Under the pieces are notes generated by a model. The model did no database searches. It was not told where the DNA came from and saw only the letters and a program-made list of their open reading frames with translations. From assembly GCA_029098045.1 (NCBI GenBank), contig JAQXNO010000011.1, forward strand, positions 1 to 41,230: 41,230 nt of DNA. The letters run 5' to 3'. Below are positions 1 to 6,486 of this stretch, one piece after another (the first letter of the stretch is position 1; every line of letters starts with the position of its first letter). Source of the stretch: Bacillota bacterium. GTDB taxonomy: Bacteria > Bacillota > Clostridia > Oscillospirales > Oscillospiraceae. The position numbers were made by a program, and so were the translations under genes.

Positions 1-149
1 GCAACGGCACCAAAAATCCGTATGGATATTTGACATATACAGCCGCCAAAAAAGTGAGTGAAATAGTTGAAAAATTATACTTATTCTTCAGTAATATTGA
101 ACATATTGGAAGCAAATATTTTGCATGGGATAATTCTTGCAAAGTTTAG
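1..149 (+). CDS. C-terminal fragment of an unknown protein (cut by window edge)
   Basis: An open frame enters from the left edge (first full codon at 3) and stops at TAG 147-149. The 48 visible residues begin NGTKNPYGYLTYTAAKKVSE and end in WDNSCKV. The segment is lysine- and tyrosine-rich and visibly AT-richer than the core genes further right. I do not recognise a family. It could be the end of an accessory-gene protein, but with no start and no motif the function is open. Confidence 0.5.
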   Translation, partial: NGTKNPYGYLTYTAAKKVSEIVEKLYLFFSNIEHIGSKYFAWDNSCKV

Positions 150-162
150 GCTATAAAAAAAA

Positions 163-190
163 TCGTGCCGGAGATTCCACTCCGACACGA
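163..190. terminator. Hairpin terminator, strongest on the minus strand
   Basis: An 11-bp stem with one mismatch and a short loop. Read on the minus strand it is followed by eight consecutive U (155-162), so it is a good intrinsic terminator for leftward transcription from the lipoprotein gene. On the plus strand it follows the partial gene, but its 3' side is less U-rich. Confidence 0.7.
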
Positions 191-246
191 CTTGCAATTA
201 TTTGTGTTTTGTCTCTACCCCAACTATTGACATAGAACCAAAAGAG

Positions 247-270
247 AACCGGGAGCCGTGGCTCCCGGTT
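247..270. terminator. Palindromic hairpin, probable bidirectional terminator
   Basis: A perfect 11-bp stem (AACCGGGAGCC and its complement) with a 2-base centre. It is followed by TTTTAATTT on the plus strand and CTCTTTT on the minus strand. It lies 20 bp past the stop of the lipoprotein gene. Confidence 0.65.
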
Positions 271-290
271 TTAATTTGCTGTTCTATCAA

Positions 291-812
291 TTATGATTCT
301 GCTTCTGGTTCTGCTTCATACAGCGTAAGAGTGCCTTCAATACGATTGATTACAGGGTTCTCAAAAACCATGATATACTGAATATCTCCGTTAGAAGCTG
401 GAGCCAGTTCGCAGTTCGTCATAAGATGCGGAGAAATGAAATCTTTTGTCGCAATGGTTATGATTTCGTTATACGGTTCTATCTTTCTATCTTCAACAAT
501 AACAAATGTCTGGGTTTGATAATCAATGTTTGCACCCTTTACTGCCCCATCACAACTGAAATCCACAATAATTTTGCCATCTTGCTCCTCAACAAATCTC
601 TCCGTATATTCACTTTTTAGAGAGAAAACTAAATCAACTTTCAAAGTATCATATTCGTCAAAAGCATTTTTTGTCCAAGTCTCTACCTGTTCAACCGTGA
701 AATATTCATCCCAATTTTCTGTCGTGATTTCAATAGTTTCCTTTTTCTTTCCACAAGCACACAAGGACAGACATAAAGCAAGTGCCAAGAGTATAGAGAT
801 TGTCTTTTTCAT
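291..812 (-). CDS. Small lipoprotein of unknown function
   Basis: A 173-residue protein with an N-terminal lipoprotein signal: MKKT, a hydrophobic stretch and a lipobox LCAC with Cys about residue 20, then a lysine-rich GKKK. The mature part is acidic (many E and D, ending EPEAES) with alternating short hydrophobic strands, so it is probably an extracellular membrane-anchored beta-rich domain. The frame is open further upstream, but the start chosen has AAGGAA seven bases ahead and begins the signal peptide directly. The 5' leader contains a terminator-like hairpin (842-865), so expression may depend on a promoter close to the gene or on read-through. No family was recognised. Confidence 0.75.
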   Translation of the reverse strand: MKKTISILLALALCLSLCACGKKKETIEITTENWDEYFTVEQVETWTKNAFDEYDTLKVDLVFSLKSEYTERFVEEQDGKIIVDFSCDGAVKGANIDYQTQTFVIVEDRKIEPYNEIITIATKDFISPHLMTNCELAPASNGDIQYIMVFENPVINRIEGTLTLYEAEPEAES

Positions 813-841
813 TTGCGTTCCTTCTTTCTGTAATATAAAAA

Positions 842-865
842 AGTGCGTAACCGAAGCTACGCACT
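842..865 (-). terminator. Terminator-like hairpin in the lipoprotein leader
   Basis: An 8-bp perfect stem (AGTGCGTA/TACGCACT) with an 8-base loop, followed on the minus strand by TTTTTTATATT. It ends about 25 bases upstream of the lipoprotein start codon. It is either an attenuator for that gene or the terminator of an upstream leftward transcript. Confidence 0.6.
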
Positions 866-888
866 GAAAAACGCATAGCTCCAGTGCC

Positions 889-993
889 GCGACGCAATTC
901 TTCGGAACCCACAGGGAACGCAAAGCGGAGAATGCGTTTTTGCCAAAGCAAAAAACACATTCCCTGCGGATTTCCAATATTGAATTGCGTCGC
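889..993. repeat. Palindromic element with 12-bp inverted ends
   Basis: GCGACGCAATTC at 889-900 is repeated inverted at 982-993. Between the ends are nested inverted repeats: GGGAA/TTCCC, and a T-rich/A-rich stem around 935-955. The whole 105 bp can fold into one long irregular hairpin, like a non-coding miniature repeat element. No coding capacity was seen. Confidence 0.5.
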
Positions 994-1069
994 AAGATTA
1001 TGTTATCACACCTGTCCAGAAAAATCAAGGTAAATAGGCAATCTCATTCTTTTCTCGCTGCTTCTGGTA

Positions 1070-1078
1070 TGCTATACT
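1070..1078 (+). promoter_or_regulatory. Extended -10 promoter candidate
   Basis: TGCTATACT matches an extended -10 element (TGnTATACT) 31 bp before a ribosome-site/ATG pair and 237 bp before the RAYT gene. The -35 region is weak. Confidence 0.35.
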
Positions 1079-1108
1079 AACACAAAACCCACCACGGGAG
1101 GGATACCG

Positions 1109-1249
1109 ATGGCGAATTACGAAAAGTGTTATTTTGCCGTCCGTCTCCTGCTTCTGATACAGAAACCGAACGGTCACAAAACGGGCTGTCCGGGAGGCCA
1201 GCCCCTACGGGATACTCTGTCTTTCTGCATCTTTCCTCAGAAAACGTAG
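1109..1249 (+). CDS. Possible 46-residue small ORF truncated by REP sequence
   Basis: ATG at 1109 follows GGGAGG with good spacing. It reads MANYEKCYFAVRLLLLIQKP and then runs into the REP palindrome at 1183-1208 (read as GCPGGQPL) before stopping inside the second REP at 1247. The good start signal and the REP-derived tail suggest the 5' end of a small gene interrupted by repeat insertion. Translation is uncertain. Confidence 0.25.
   Translation: MANYEKCYFAVRLLLLIQKPNGHKTGCPGGQPLRDTLSFCIFPQKT
1183..1208 (-). repeat. REP-like palindrome, copy 1
   Basis: Read on the minus strand it starts with GTAGGGG and then has a GGGCTG/CAGCCC stem enclosing GCCTCCCGGA. A GTAG tetranucleotide ahead of an imperfect palindrome is the classic layout of REP sequences mobilised by RAYT transposases. 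Confidence 0.75.
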
Positions 1250-1270
1250 GGGGCGGCCTCCCGGACGCCC
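1246..1270 (+). repeat. REP-like palindrome, copy 2 (inverted)
   Basis: On the plus strand it is GTAG followed by a GGGCG/CGCCC stem around the same GCCTCCCGGA core. It faces copy 1, so 1183-1270 forms a REP pair (BIME-like) just upstream of the RAYT gene. Confidence 0.75.
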
Positions 1271-1315
1271 CGCGATAAACAAGACAAATGCCATACCACC
1301 ACCGGAGGTGACAAT

Positions 1316-1831
1316 ATGCGTCTGCCCCAGCGAAAACAGTCCCGCCTTGGCTGTTTCAATTACAGCGAATCCGGTTCCTATTTTATCACGATCTGCACAG
1401 AAGGTCGCAGAAAGATCCTTTCGGAGATATCCGCAGGAGCAGGCTTCCCGGACAGCCCGGAGGTAACCATTCATCTATTGAACAGTGGAAAAATAACGGA
1501 AAAATGGATACAGGAGATGAACCGCCATTATGACGACATTTCTGTTGACTGTTATGTCATCATGCCCGATCACGTGCATCTGCTTCTGTCCCTGACAGAG
1601 AAAAGCGGGCTGTCCGGGAGGCCAGCCCCTACTGCGGAATCTCGTTGCAATGCCGCTGTTTCCCGGTTTGTAGGGACATTGAAACGATTTACGAACCGGG
1701 AAATTGGTGAATCAATCTGGCAGCGGTCTTTTTATGACCACGTGATCCGAAATCAACAGGATTATGCGCAAATATGGAACTATATCGAAGATAATCCTCG
1801 AAAATGGATTTACGCACACGACCGTCTGTAA
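1316..1831 (+). CDS. REP-associated tyrosine transposase (RAYT, IS200-like Y1 family)
   Basis: A 171-residue single-strand DNA transposase of the HUH/Y1 type. The metal-binding HUH signature is MPDHVHLLL (H86, H88). The C-terminal part, FYDHVIRNQQDY, WNYIEDNPRKW, is typical of RAYTs; the catalytic tyrosine is probably Y156, possibly Y150. CGGAGG lies nine bases ahead of the ATG. RAYTs are thought to move REP palindromes headed by GTAG, and such palindromes lie upstream (1183-1270), downstream (1912-1934) and inside this gene (1607-1632, in frame; a degenerate one at 1442-1458). The frame is intact. No flanking direct repeats were seen, consistent with a domesticated single-copy RAYT rather than an insertion sequence. 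Confidence 0.88.
   Translation: MRLPQRKQSRLGCFNYSESGSYFITICTEGRRKILSEISAGAGFPDSPEVTIHLLNSGKITEKWIQEMNRHYDDISVDCYVIMPDHVHLLLSLTEKSGLSGRPAPTAESRCNAAVSRFVGTLKRFTNREIGESIWQRSFYDHVIRNQQDYAQIWNYIEDNPRKWIYAHDRL
1442..1458 (+). repeat. Degenerate REP core inside the RAYT gene
   Basis: GGCTTCCCGGACAGCCC is the REP core with one change and without the GTAG head. It encodes GFPDSP within the RAYT protein. Confidence 0.45.
1607..1632 (-). repeat. REP-like palindrome, copy 3, inside the RAYT coding sequence
   Basis: All 26 bases match copy 1 (1183-1208), including the GTAG head read on the minus strand. It is translated in frame as GLSGRPAPT, just after the HUH motif of the transposase. Confidence 0.8.
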
Positions 1832-1849
1832 GACTGATCCTCAAAAAAC

Positions 1850-1893
1850 AGGAAGCACATCTTCACTGATTTCTCAGAAAGGATGTGCTTCCT
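1850..1893 (+). terminator. Intrinsic terminator of the RAYT gene
   Basis: A 12-bp perfect stem (AGGAAGCACATC and complement) with a 20-base loop, followed by TTGCTTTTTGCTT, 19 bp after the RAYT stop codon. Confidence 0.75.
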
Positions 1894-1911
1894 TGCTTTT
1901 TGCTTGGATAA

Positions 1912-1934
1912 GGGACGGGAAACCCGTCCCCTAC
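1912..1934 (-). repeat. REP-like palindrome, divergent copy
   Basis: On the minus strand, GTAG followed by a perfect GGGACGGG/CCCGTCCC stem with a 3-base loop. The head and layout are as in the other copies, but the stem sequence differs. Confidence 0.6.
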
Positions 1935-1966
1935 ATTTGGTGTTCAAAAGTGGGCTGTTTACCCGC

Positions 1967-2024
1967 TTACTTTAGGCTTTCCTCAACAGCAACGGCCAGG
2001 TCGACGGTCATACCGACCATGGGT
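1967..2024 (-). pseudogene. Detached duplicate of the GGGtGRT gene 3' end
   Basis: The minus strand encodes MVGMTVDLAVAVEESLK and stop, against MVGMTVSVAVAVEESQK at the end of the intact gene (stop at 2117). The two 58-bp segments are 150 bp apart and closely similar in DNA. Only the tail is present, so this is either the remnant of a tandem paralogue or the original 3' end, displaced when sequence was inserted. Confidence 0.6.
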
Positions 2025-2093
2025 GAGCAATGCAAAGCATTGCGAGTAGAAATAGCCGCAACCTGCCGGTGGCAGGTTGCCACCTTACCCATG
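2018..2093. repeat. Miniature palindromic element between the duplicated gene ends
   Basis: CATGGGTGAG at 2018-2027 is repeated inverted, with one mismatch, at 2084-2093. Inside are two perfect hairpins: GCAATGC/GCATTGC at 2027-2043 and GCAACCTGCC/GGCAGGTTGC at 2058-2080. It has no coding capacity and sits between the two copies of the GGGtGRT 3' end. Confidence 0.5.
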
Positions 2094-2116
2094 GGAGCAG
2101 AAGTATTCCGCTTTGA

Positions 2117-3115
2117 TTACTTCTGGGACTCCTCAACAGCAACAGCCACGGAGACGGTCATACCGACCATGGGATTGTTGCCTGCGCCCAGAAAGCCCAT
2201 CATTTCCACGTGGGCGGGGACGGAGGAGGAGCCTGCGAACTGGGCATCGCTGTGCATACGGCCCATGGTGTCGGTCATGCCGTAGGAAGCGGGGCCGGCA
2301 GCCATGTTATCGGGGTGCAGGGTACGGCCGGTGCCGCCGCCGGAAGCTACGGAGAAGTACTTCTTGCCCTGCTCGATGCACTCCTTCTTGTAGGTGCCTG
2401 CAACGGGGTGCTGGAAGCGGGTGGGGTTGGTGGAGTTGCCGGTGATGGAAACGTCAACACCCTCGTGATGCATGATGGCAACACCCTCGCGGACGTCGTC
2501 ACAGCCGTAGCAGTTGACAGCAGCGCGCTCGCCGTCGGAGTAGGGGATCTTCTTGACAATCTTCAGCTCGCCGGTGTAGTAATCAAACTGGGTCTGCACG
2601 TAGGTGAAGCCGTTGATACGGGAGATGATCTGCGCAGCGTCCTTGCCCAGACCGTTCAGGATAACCCGCAGGGGCTCCTTACGAGCCTTGTTGGCGGAGC
2701 GGGCAATGCCGATGGCACCTTCAGCGGCAGCGAAGGACTCGTGACCGGCCAGGAAAGCGAAGCACTTGGTCTCTTCACGCAGCAGCATGGCACCCAGATT
2801 GCCGTGACCCAGGCCGACCTTGCGGTCTTCCGCCACGGAGCCGGGGATGCAGAATGCCTGCAGGCCGATGCCGATGGCCTCAGCAGCGTCGGCAGCCTTG
2901 GTAGCACCCTTCTTCAGAGCGATGGCAGCGCCAACGCAGTATGCCCATGCCACGTCCTCGAACGCGATGGGCTGAATGCCCTTGACGATCTCGTAGGGGT
3001 CGAAGCCCTTTGCGACGCAGATCTCGCGGCACTCTTCAACGGAGTTCAGGCCGTACTGAGCGAGGACACCGTTGATTTTGTCGATTTTTCTTTCGTAACC
3101 TTCAAACAGAGCCAT
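2117..3115 (-). CDS. GGGtGRT family protein
   Basis: A 332-residue soluble protein with the signature GGGTGRT at residues 259-265, which names the family. The fold is not obvious from sequence; it is Gly/Ala-rich with conserved histidines (GLGHGNLG, AGHESF, IMHHEGVDV) and a CYGC pair at 202-205 that could bind metal or a cofactor. No signal peptide or membrane segment was seen. It follows the NifU-like gene by 15 bp with a GAGGAGG ribosome site, so the two are co-transcribed from the promoter at 3912-3940. The pairing is known in Clostridia, but as far as I know the biochemical role is not established; the context suggests a metal- or redox-linked partner of the scaffold protein. Confidence 0.85.
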   Translation of the reverse strand: MALFEGYERKIDKINGVLAQYGLNSVEECREICVAKGFDPYEIVKGIQPIAFEDVAWAYCVGAAIALKKGATKAADAAEAIGIGLQAFCIPGSVAEDRKVGLGHGNLGAMLLREETKCFAFLAGHESFAAAEGAIGIARSANKARKEPLRVILNGLGKDAAQIISRINGFTYVQTQFDYYTGELKIVKKIPYSDGERAAVNCYGCDDVREGVAIMHHEGVDVSITGNSTNPTRFQHPVAGTYKKECIEQGKKYFSVASGGGTGRTLHPDNMAAGPASYGMTDTMGRMHSDAQFAGSSSVPAHVEMMGFLGAGNNPMVGMTVSVAVAVEESQK

Positions 3116-3130
3116 TGCAGCATCCTCCTC

Positions 3131-3823
3131 TTATTCGTGACGGGGGTCGATGTACTTGGCGGCACCTGCGAAACGGCCATAGGAACCCTTAGCCTTCTTC
3201 AGCGCCTCGTTGGCATCGTCGCCCTTCTTGATGAAGTCCATCATCTTGCCCAGATTGATGAACTCGTAACCGATGATCAGGTCGTCCTCGTCCAGAGCGA
3301 CGCGGGTGACGTAACCCTCAGCCATCTCCAGGTAGCGGGGGCCCTTTGCCTTGGTGGCGAACATGGTGCCGACCTGGCTGCGCAGACCCTTGCCCAGATC
3401 CTCCAGAGAAGCGCCGACGGCCAGACCGTCTTCGGAGAATGCGGACTGGGTACGGCCATAGACGATCTGCAGGAACAGTTCGCGCATTGCGGTGTTGATG
3501 GCGTCACAGACAAGGTCCGTGTTCAGAGCTTCCAGAATGGTCTTGCCGATCAGGATCTCGGAAGCCATAGCGGCGGAGTGGGTCATGCCGGAGCAGCCCA
3601 GAGTCTCAACCAGAGCTTCTTCAATGATACCTTCCTTGACGTTCAGGGTCAGCTTGCAGCAACCCTGCTGGGGAGCACACCAGCCGATACCGTGGGTAAA
3701 ACCGCTGATGTCAGAGATCTGCTTGGCCTGAACCCACTTGCCCTCTTCGGGGATGGGAGCGGGACCGTGATAGGCACCCTTGGCCACGGAGCACATATGC
3801 TGTACTTCTGCACTATAAATCAT
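3131..3823 (-). CDS. NifU/IscU-like iron-sulfur cluster scaffold protein
   Basis: A 230-residue protein with a NifU N-domain-like core. Cysteines at 49, 55, 56, 77 (in ETLGCSGMTHSA) and 106 can supply cluster ligands; LGCSGMTHSA resembles the Cys-Ala-ligand region of scaffold proteins. It is longer than IscU (about 130 residues), with a C-terminal extension ending in YIDPRHE. It is first in a two-gene operon with the GGGtGRT gene and is preceded by AGAAAGGAA. No cysteine desulfurase is nearby, so it is probably not the general assembly scaffold but a dedicated version for the GGGtGRT partner. That role is inference. Confidence 0.8.
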   Translation of the reverse strand: MIYSAEVQHMCSVAKGAYHGPAPIPEEGKWVQAKQISDISGFTHGIGWCAPQQGCCKLTLNVKEGIIEEALVETLGCSGMTHSAAMASEILIGKTILEALNTDLVCDAINTAMRELFLQIVYGRTQSAFSEDGLAVGASLEDLGKGLRSQVGTMFATKAKGPRYLEMAEGYVTRVALDEDDLIIGYEFINLGKMMDFIKKGDDANEALKKAKGSYGRFAGAAKYIDPRHE

Positions 3824-3911
3824 GGCAAATTTCCTTTCTTTCTAAAGGCGGTTCAAGCGCCTTTGGATTTACTGATACGGATAATCCGAAAGCCGGATTT
3901 TTTCCAGTAAC

Positions 3912-3940
3912 ATTATAATCAAGGATGCTTCAAAAGTCAA
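3912..3940 (-). promoter_or_regulatory. Strong sigma-A promoter of the scaffold/GGGtGRT operon
   Basis: On the minus strand TTGACT, a 17-bp spacer and TATAAT: five of six and six of six consensus bases. An inverted repeat AAAGGCG/CGCCTTT at 3844-3864 lies in the untranslated leader just ahead of the gene and may be regulatory. Confidence 0.85.
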
Positions 3941-3992
3941 ATCTTTTGTAGCCATATGGGCAGGTTTCTTCTGCGCCGCGAAGCGTAAAAAA

Positions 3993-4012
3993 CGGAGGCA
4001 TTTCTGCCTCCG
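3993..4012 (-). terminator. Terminator of the rpe-GH3 unit
   Basis: Minus-strand stem CGGAGGCA with its complement and a 4-base loop, followed by TTTTTTA, 11 bp past the GH3 stop. Confidence 0.8.
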
Positions 4013-4023
4013 ATACGATTCGT

Positions 4024-5310
4024 CTAGCCCACACCCAGCAGGCCATATTGCGCCTTGAAGCGCAGAATGCGCTCCACGATGGCGTCCAGCCGGGCTTCGC
4101 TGAGGCCGCCCGTTTCCACGGCTTCCACCACCGCGTCAAAGGACCGGATAAAATCAATGGGCATCAGCAGAAGATCACAGCCCGCGCGCAGCGCTTCCAG
4201 CGGGGCACGGTCGGAGCCATACAGATCGGTAATGGCATCCATCTCCAGAGAATCGGTGATCACAAGCCCTTGAAAGCCCAATTGGGTTTTCAAAATGCCG
4301 GTGACGACCTGCTCCGACATGGTGGCCGGGGTGTTGCTGCCTGTCACGTTGGGCAGTGAAATGTGACCCGTCATCACCCAATCGCCGCTTCCGGCGGCTT
4401 CAAAGGGAAGCCATTCGCAGGCGGACAGCTCCACCATTGTCTTGTAGCTGACAGCAAGACCGTCGTGGCTGTCCTCTTTGGTATCGCCGTGGCCGGGAAA
4501 ATGCTTGAATACCGGGATGATCCCGGATTCACGAAGCCCCTGTGCCATGGCAGAAGCCATCTGGGCGGCAATCTCAGGATCGGAGGAAAAAGCCCGATCC
4601 CCGATGACGGTGTTTTTCGGGTTGGTATTCACATCAGCAATCGGCGCGAAATCCGTGTTGAAGCCGTAGGAAGCCAGATATGTACCGATGCTGCGACCCA
4701 TTTCCAGCGCATTTTTCGGATCGCCGGTTTTGCCGACGGCTGCCGCGCTTTTGTATTTGGGAAGCCGGAAGGCACTGTGATTGGCAAGCCTTGCAATGGA
4801 GCCGCCCTCCTCATCCACGCAGATGAACAAGGGAATCTCCACAGCCGCCTGCAGCGAAGCGTTGAAGGCGGTGATCTGCGCGGGGGATTCGATGTTCTTG
4901 CTGAACATGACGATACCGCCCACGGGGTATTCCTTCAGCGCGTCTTTCATGGCATCCGTAAGCTGGGTGTAGCCCCCGGTTTTGGAATTGCCGGCCTCGC
5001 CTGTCAGATTCAAAGACTCCGGGCGGATGACAAACAACTGTCCGACCTTTTCCCGCAGGGTCATTTCACGAAGCAGTGTGCGGATGTAGTCCGGCGCTTC
5101 CGTAGTTTCCGGCACTGCGGCTTCCGTTTCCTGTGTGGGAGGCGGCAGCTCTTCCTGCGTGGGAGAAGGCACCCCCTCCTGCGGCGTGGTGGCAGGCACA
5201 GATGCCATGACGGAGGTGTCCTCCCCGGACGGCTGCGGCAAAACAGCCGCAATCAGGCAGACCAGAAGGACAAGGCATAACAGAAGCAGGATGATTTTAG
5301 CTCTGTCCAT
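4024..5310 (-). CDS. nagZ: Membrane-anchored GH3 beta-N-acetylhexosaminidase (NagZ-like)
   Basis: A 428-residue glycoside hydrolase family 3 enzyme. Residues 5-24 form a membrane anchor or signal, followed by a Pro/Glu/Thr linker to about 73 and then the TIM barrel. The family motif KHFPGHGDTKEDSHDGLA starts at 269; the H/D acid-base pair on the mobile loop is D280/H282, and the nucleophile is D353 in ITDSLEMDA. These are NagZ-type features, so it should cleave GlcNAc-MurNAc or related beta-GlcNAc links outside the membrane for cell-wall recycling. It lacks the second GH3 domain of beta-glucosidases. The ATG overlaps the end of rpe by 14 bp, with AAGGAG nine bases upstream. No peptidoglycan-recycling genes are adjacent. 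Confidence 0.88.
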   Translation of the reverse strand: MDRAKIILLLLCLVLLVCLIAAVLPQPSGEDTSVMASVPATTPQEGVPSPTQEELPPPTQETEAAVPETTEAPDYIRTLLREMTLREKVGQLFVIRPESLNLTGEAGNSKTGGYTQLTDAMKDALKEYPVGGIVMFSKNIESPAQITAFNASLQAAVEIPLFICVDEEGGSIARLANHSAFRLPKYKSAAAVGKTGDPKNALEMGRSIGTYLASYGFNTDFAPIADVNTNPKNTVIGDRAFSSDPEIAAQMASAMAQGLRESGIIPVFKHFPGHGDTKEDSHDGLAVSYKTMVELSACEWLPFEAAGSGDWVMTGHISLPNVTGSNTPATMSEQVVTGILKTQLGFQGLVITDSLEMDAITDLYGSDRAPLEALRAGCDLLLMPIDFIRSFDAVVEAVETGGLSEARLDAIVERILRFKAQYGLLGVG

Positions 5311-5968
5311 GGGGGAAATCTCCTTGTATCAGTTTCACAAAGGCGGCTTTGTCGGCTGCGCCAAAGTATGCAGAACCGGCCACCAGAACATCCGCGCCGT
5401 TTTCCTTGCAAAGGATGTGGGTATTGGCATCGACGCCCCCATCCACTTCAATGTGGCAGGCGGGGTTGATCCCATCCATCCATGCCCGGAGCTGCCTGAC
5501 TTTGGGCATCATATCCTGCATGAATTTCTGACCACCGAAGCCCGGTTCTACGGTCATGATAAGGATCATGTCACACTTCTCGAGGTAGGGGATCGCGGCC
5601 TCGGCGGGCGTCCGGGGCTTGAGCACAATACCTGCCTTGCAGCCGAGGGCATGAATCCTGTCCAGCGCTTCCAGGGTATTCTGGGGCTGATCAGCCTCAA
5701 TGTGAATGGTCACGAAGTCTGCACCGGCACGGACAAACTCCTCCACATAACGGATGGGCTTGTCGATCATCAGATGCACATCCAGCGGCAGATCGGTGAC
5801 GCGCCGAAGGGCTTTCACCACAGGCATTCCAAAGGTGATGTTGGGAACAAAGTGACCGTCCATCACGTCCACATGAACAAAGTCGGCACCGCTACCCTCC
5901 AGGGCGCGTATATCCCGCTCCAGATTCATAAAGTCAGCGGATAAAATTGAAGGGGCAATCTTAGCCAT
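5297..5968 (-). CDS. rpe: Ribulose-phosphate 3-epimerase
   Basis: A 223-residue TIM-barrel enzyme interconverting ribulose-5-phosphate and xylulose-5-phosphate in the pentose phosphate pathway. Diagnostic segments are IAPSILSADF at the N-terminus, VDVMDGHFVPN (metal-binding Asp and neighbours), LDVHLMI, TVEPGFGGQKF and VDGGV near the phosphate site. It has full family length. It is first in a two-gene unit with the GH3 gene and has its own promoter at 6005-6033; the ribosome site is GGGAG. The usual neighbours in Firmicutes (rsgA, a thiamine pyrophosphokinase) are absent. Confidence 0.95.
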   Translation of the reverse strand: MAKIAPSILSADFMNLERDIRALEGSGADFVHVDVMDGHFVPNITFGMPVVKALRRVTDLPLDVHLMIDKPIRYVEEFVRAGADFVTIHIEADQPQNTLEALDRIHALGCKAGIVLKPRTPAEAAIPYLEKCDMILIMTVEPGFGGQKFMQDMMPKVRQLRAWMDGINPACHIEVDGGVDANTHILCKENGADVLVAGSAYFGAADKAAFVKLIQGDFPHGQS

Positions 5969-6004
5969 AACAAAACTCCCATCATGAAAGAATTGATCGC
6001 CGCC

Positions 6005-6033
6005 ATCATATCATGTTCGCGGGAAAAATGCAA
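6005..6033 (-). promoter_or_regulatory. rpe: Sigma-A promoter of rpe
   Basis: Minus strand TTGCAT, 17-bp spacer, TATGAT, ending 37 bp upstream of the rpe start. Confidence 0.65.
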
Positions 6034-6112
6034 CAAAAGGGAAAAATTGCCATGTTTTTTTCCGAAGCCGTCAGCCATACTAAGTCTGAATCCAAAAGAA
6101 GGAGGAAGGAAT

Positions 6113-6277
6113 ATGAATTGTCACGCAAACAAGTGCATTGAATGCACCGTTCAGCAGTGCGCATACCATTGCGACAGCGAGAACTACTGCTCTCTGGATC
6201 GCATCCTGGTAGGTACCCACGAGGAAAACCCCACCCAGGATCAGTGTACCGACTGCAAGTCTTTCCGTAAGAGATAA
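6113..6277 (+). CDS. DUF1540 small cysteine-rich protein
   Basis: A 54-residue protein with eight cysteines in the pattern C-x4-C-x2-C-x4-C-x3-C-x5-C. The part CTVQQCAYHCDSENYCSLDR with a following ILVG matches the DUF1540 zinc-binding-like domain common in Clostridia; the end has a further C-x2-C (QCTDCKS). The start was chosen because GGAGGAAGGA lies just upstream and the first Cys follows at once. It is a single-gene unit with its own terminator. The function of DUF1540 is unknown; metal binding is inference from the cysteines. Confidence 0.8.
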   Translation: MNCHANKCIECTVQQCAYHCDSENYCSLDRILVGTHEENPTQDQCTDCKSFRKR

Positions 6278-6286
6278 TCGTGCAAC

Positions 6287-6314
6287 AAATGCGGCGGCGG
6301 CAGCTGCCGCATTT
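6287..6314 (+). terminator. Terminator after the DUF1540 gene
   Basis: Nine-bp stem AAATGCGGC/GCCGCATTT with a GC-rich loop, followed by TTCACTTCCTTT; it starts 10 bp past the stop codon. Confidence 0.6.
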
Positions 6315-6328
6315 TCACTTCCTTTCAC

Positions 6329-6357
6329 TTGACGAAGGAAGATAAAAGCAGTATGAT
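6329..6357 (+). promoter_or_regulatory. Sigma-A promoter of the HtrA gene
   Basis: TTGACG, 17-bp spacer, TATGAT. This leaves a leader of about 120 bases before the GTG start at 6487. Confidence 0.7.
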
Positions 6358-6486
6358 ATGTTCGATATGCGCGTAAAACCGAAGCGGGTTTCCGCATTTG
6401 CGTTCAAAAAAGGTTTTGCCAATATACATACATTTTTCATATATGCTGTTTATGATGAAAGAAAAAAGCCGAAGGAGGCAATCGAC

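Noticed and set aside
2210-3910. Long plus-strand open frame antisense to the GGGtGRT and scaffold genes
   Set aside because: It exists because of codon bias in the two real minus-strand genes, which have clear families, promoter and ribosome sites; the antisense product is low-complexity Gly/Val/Ala.
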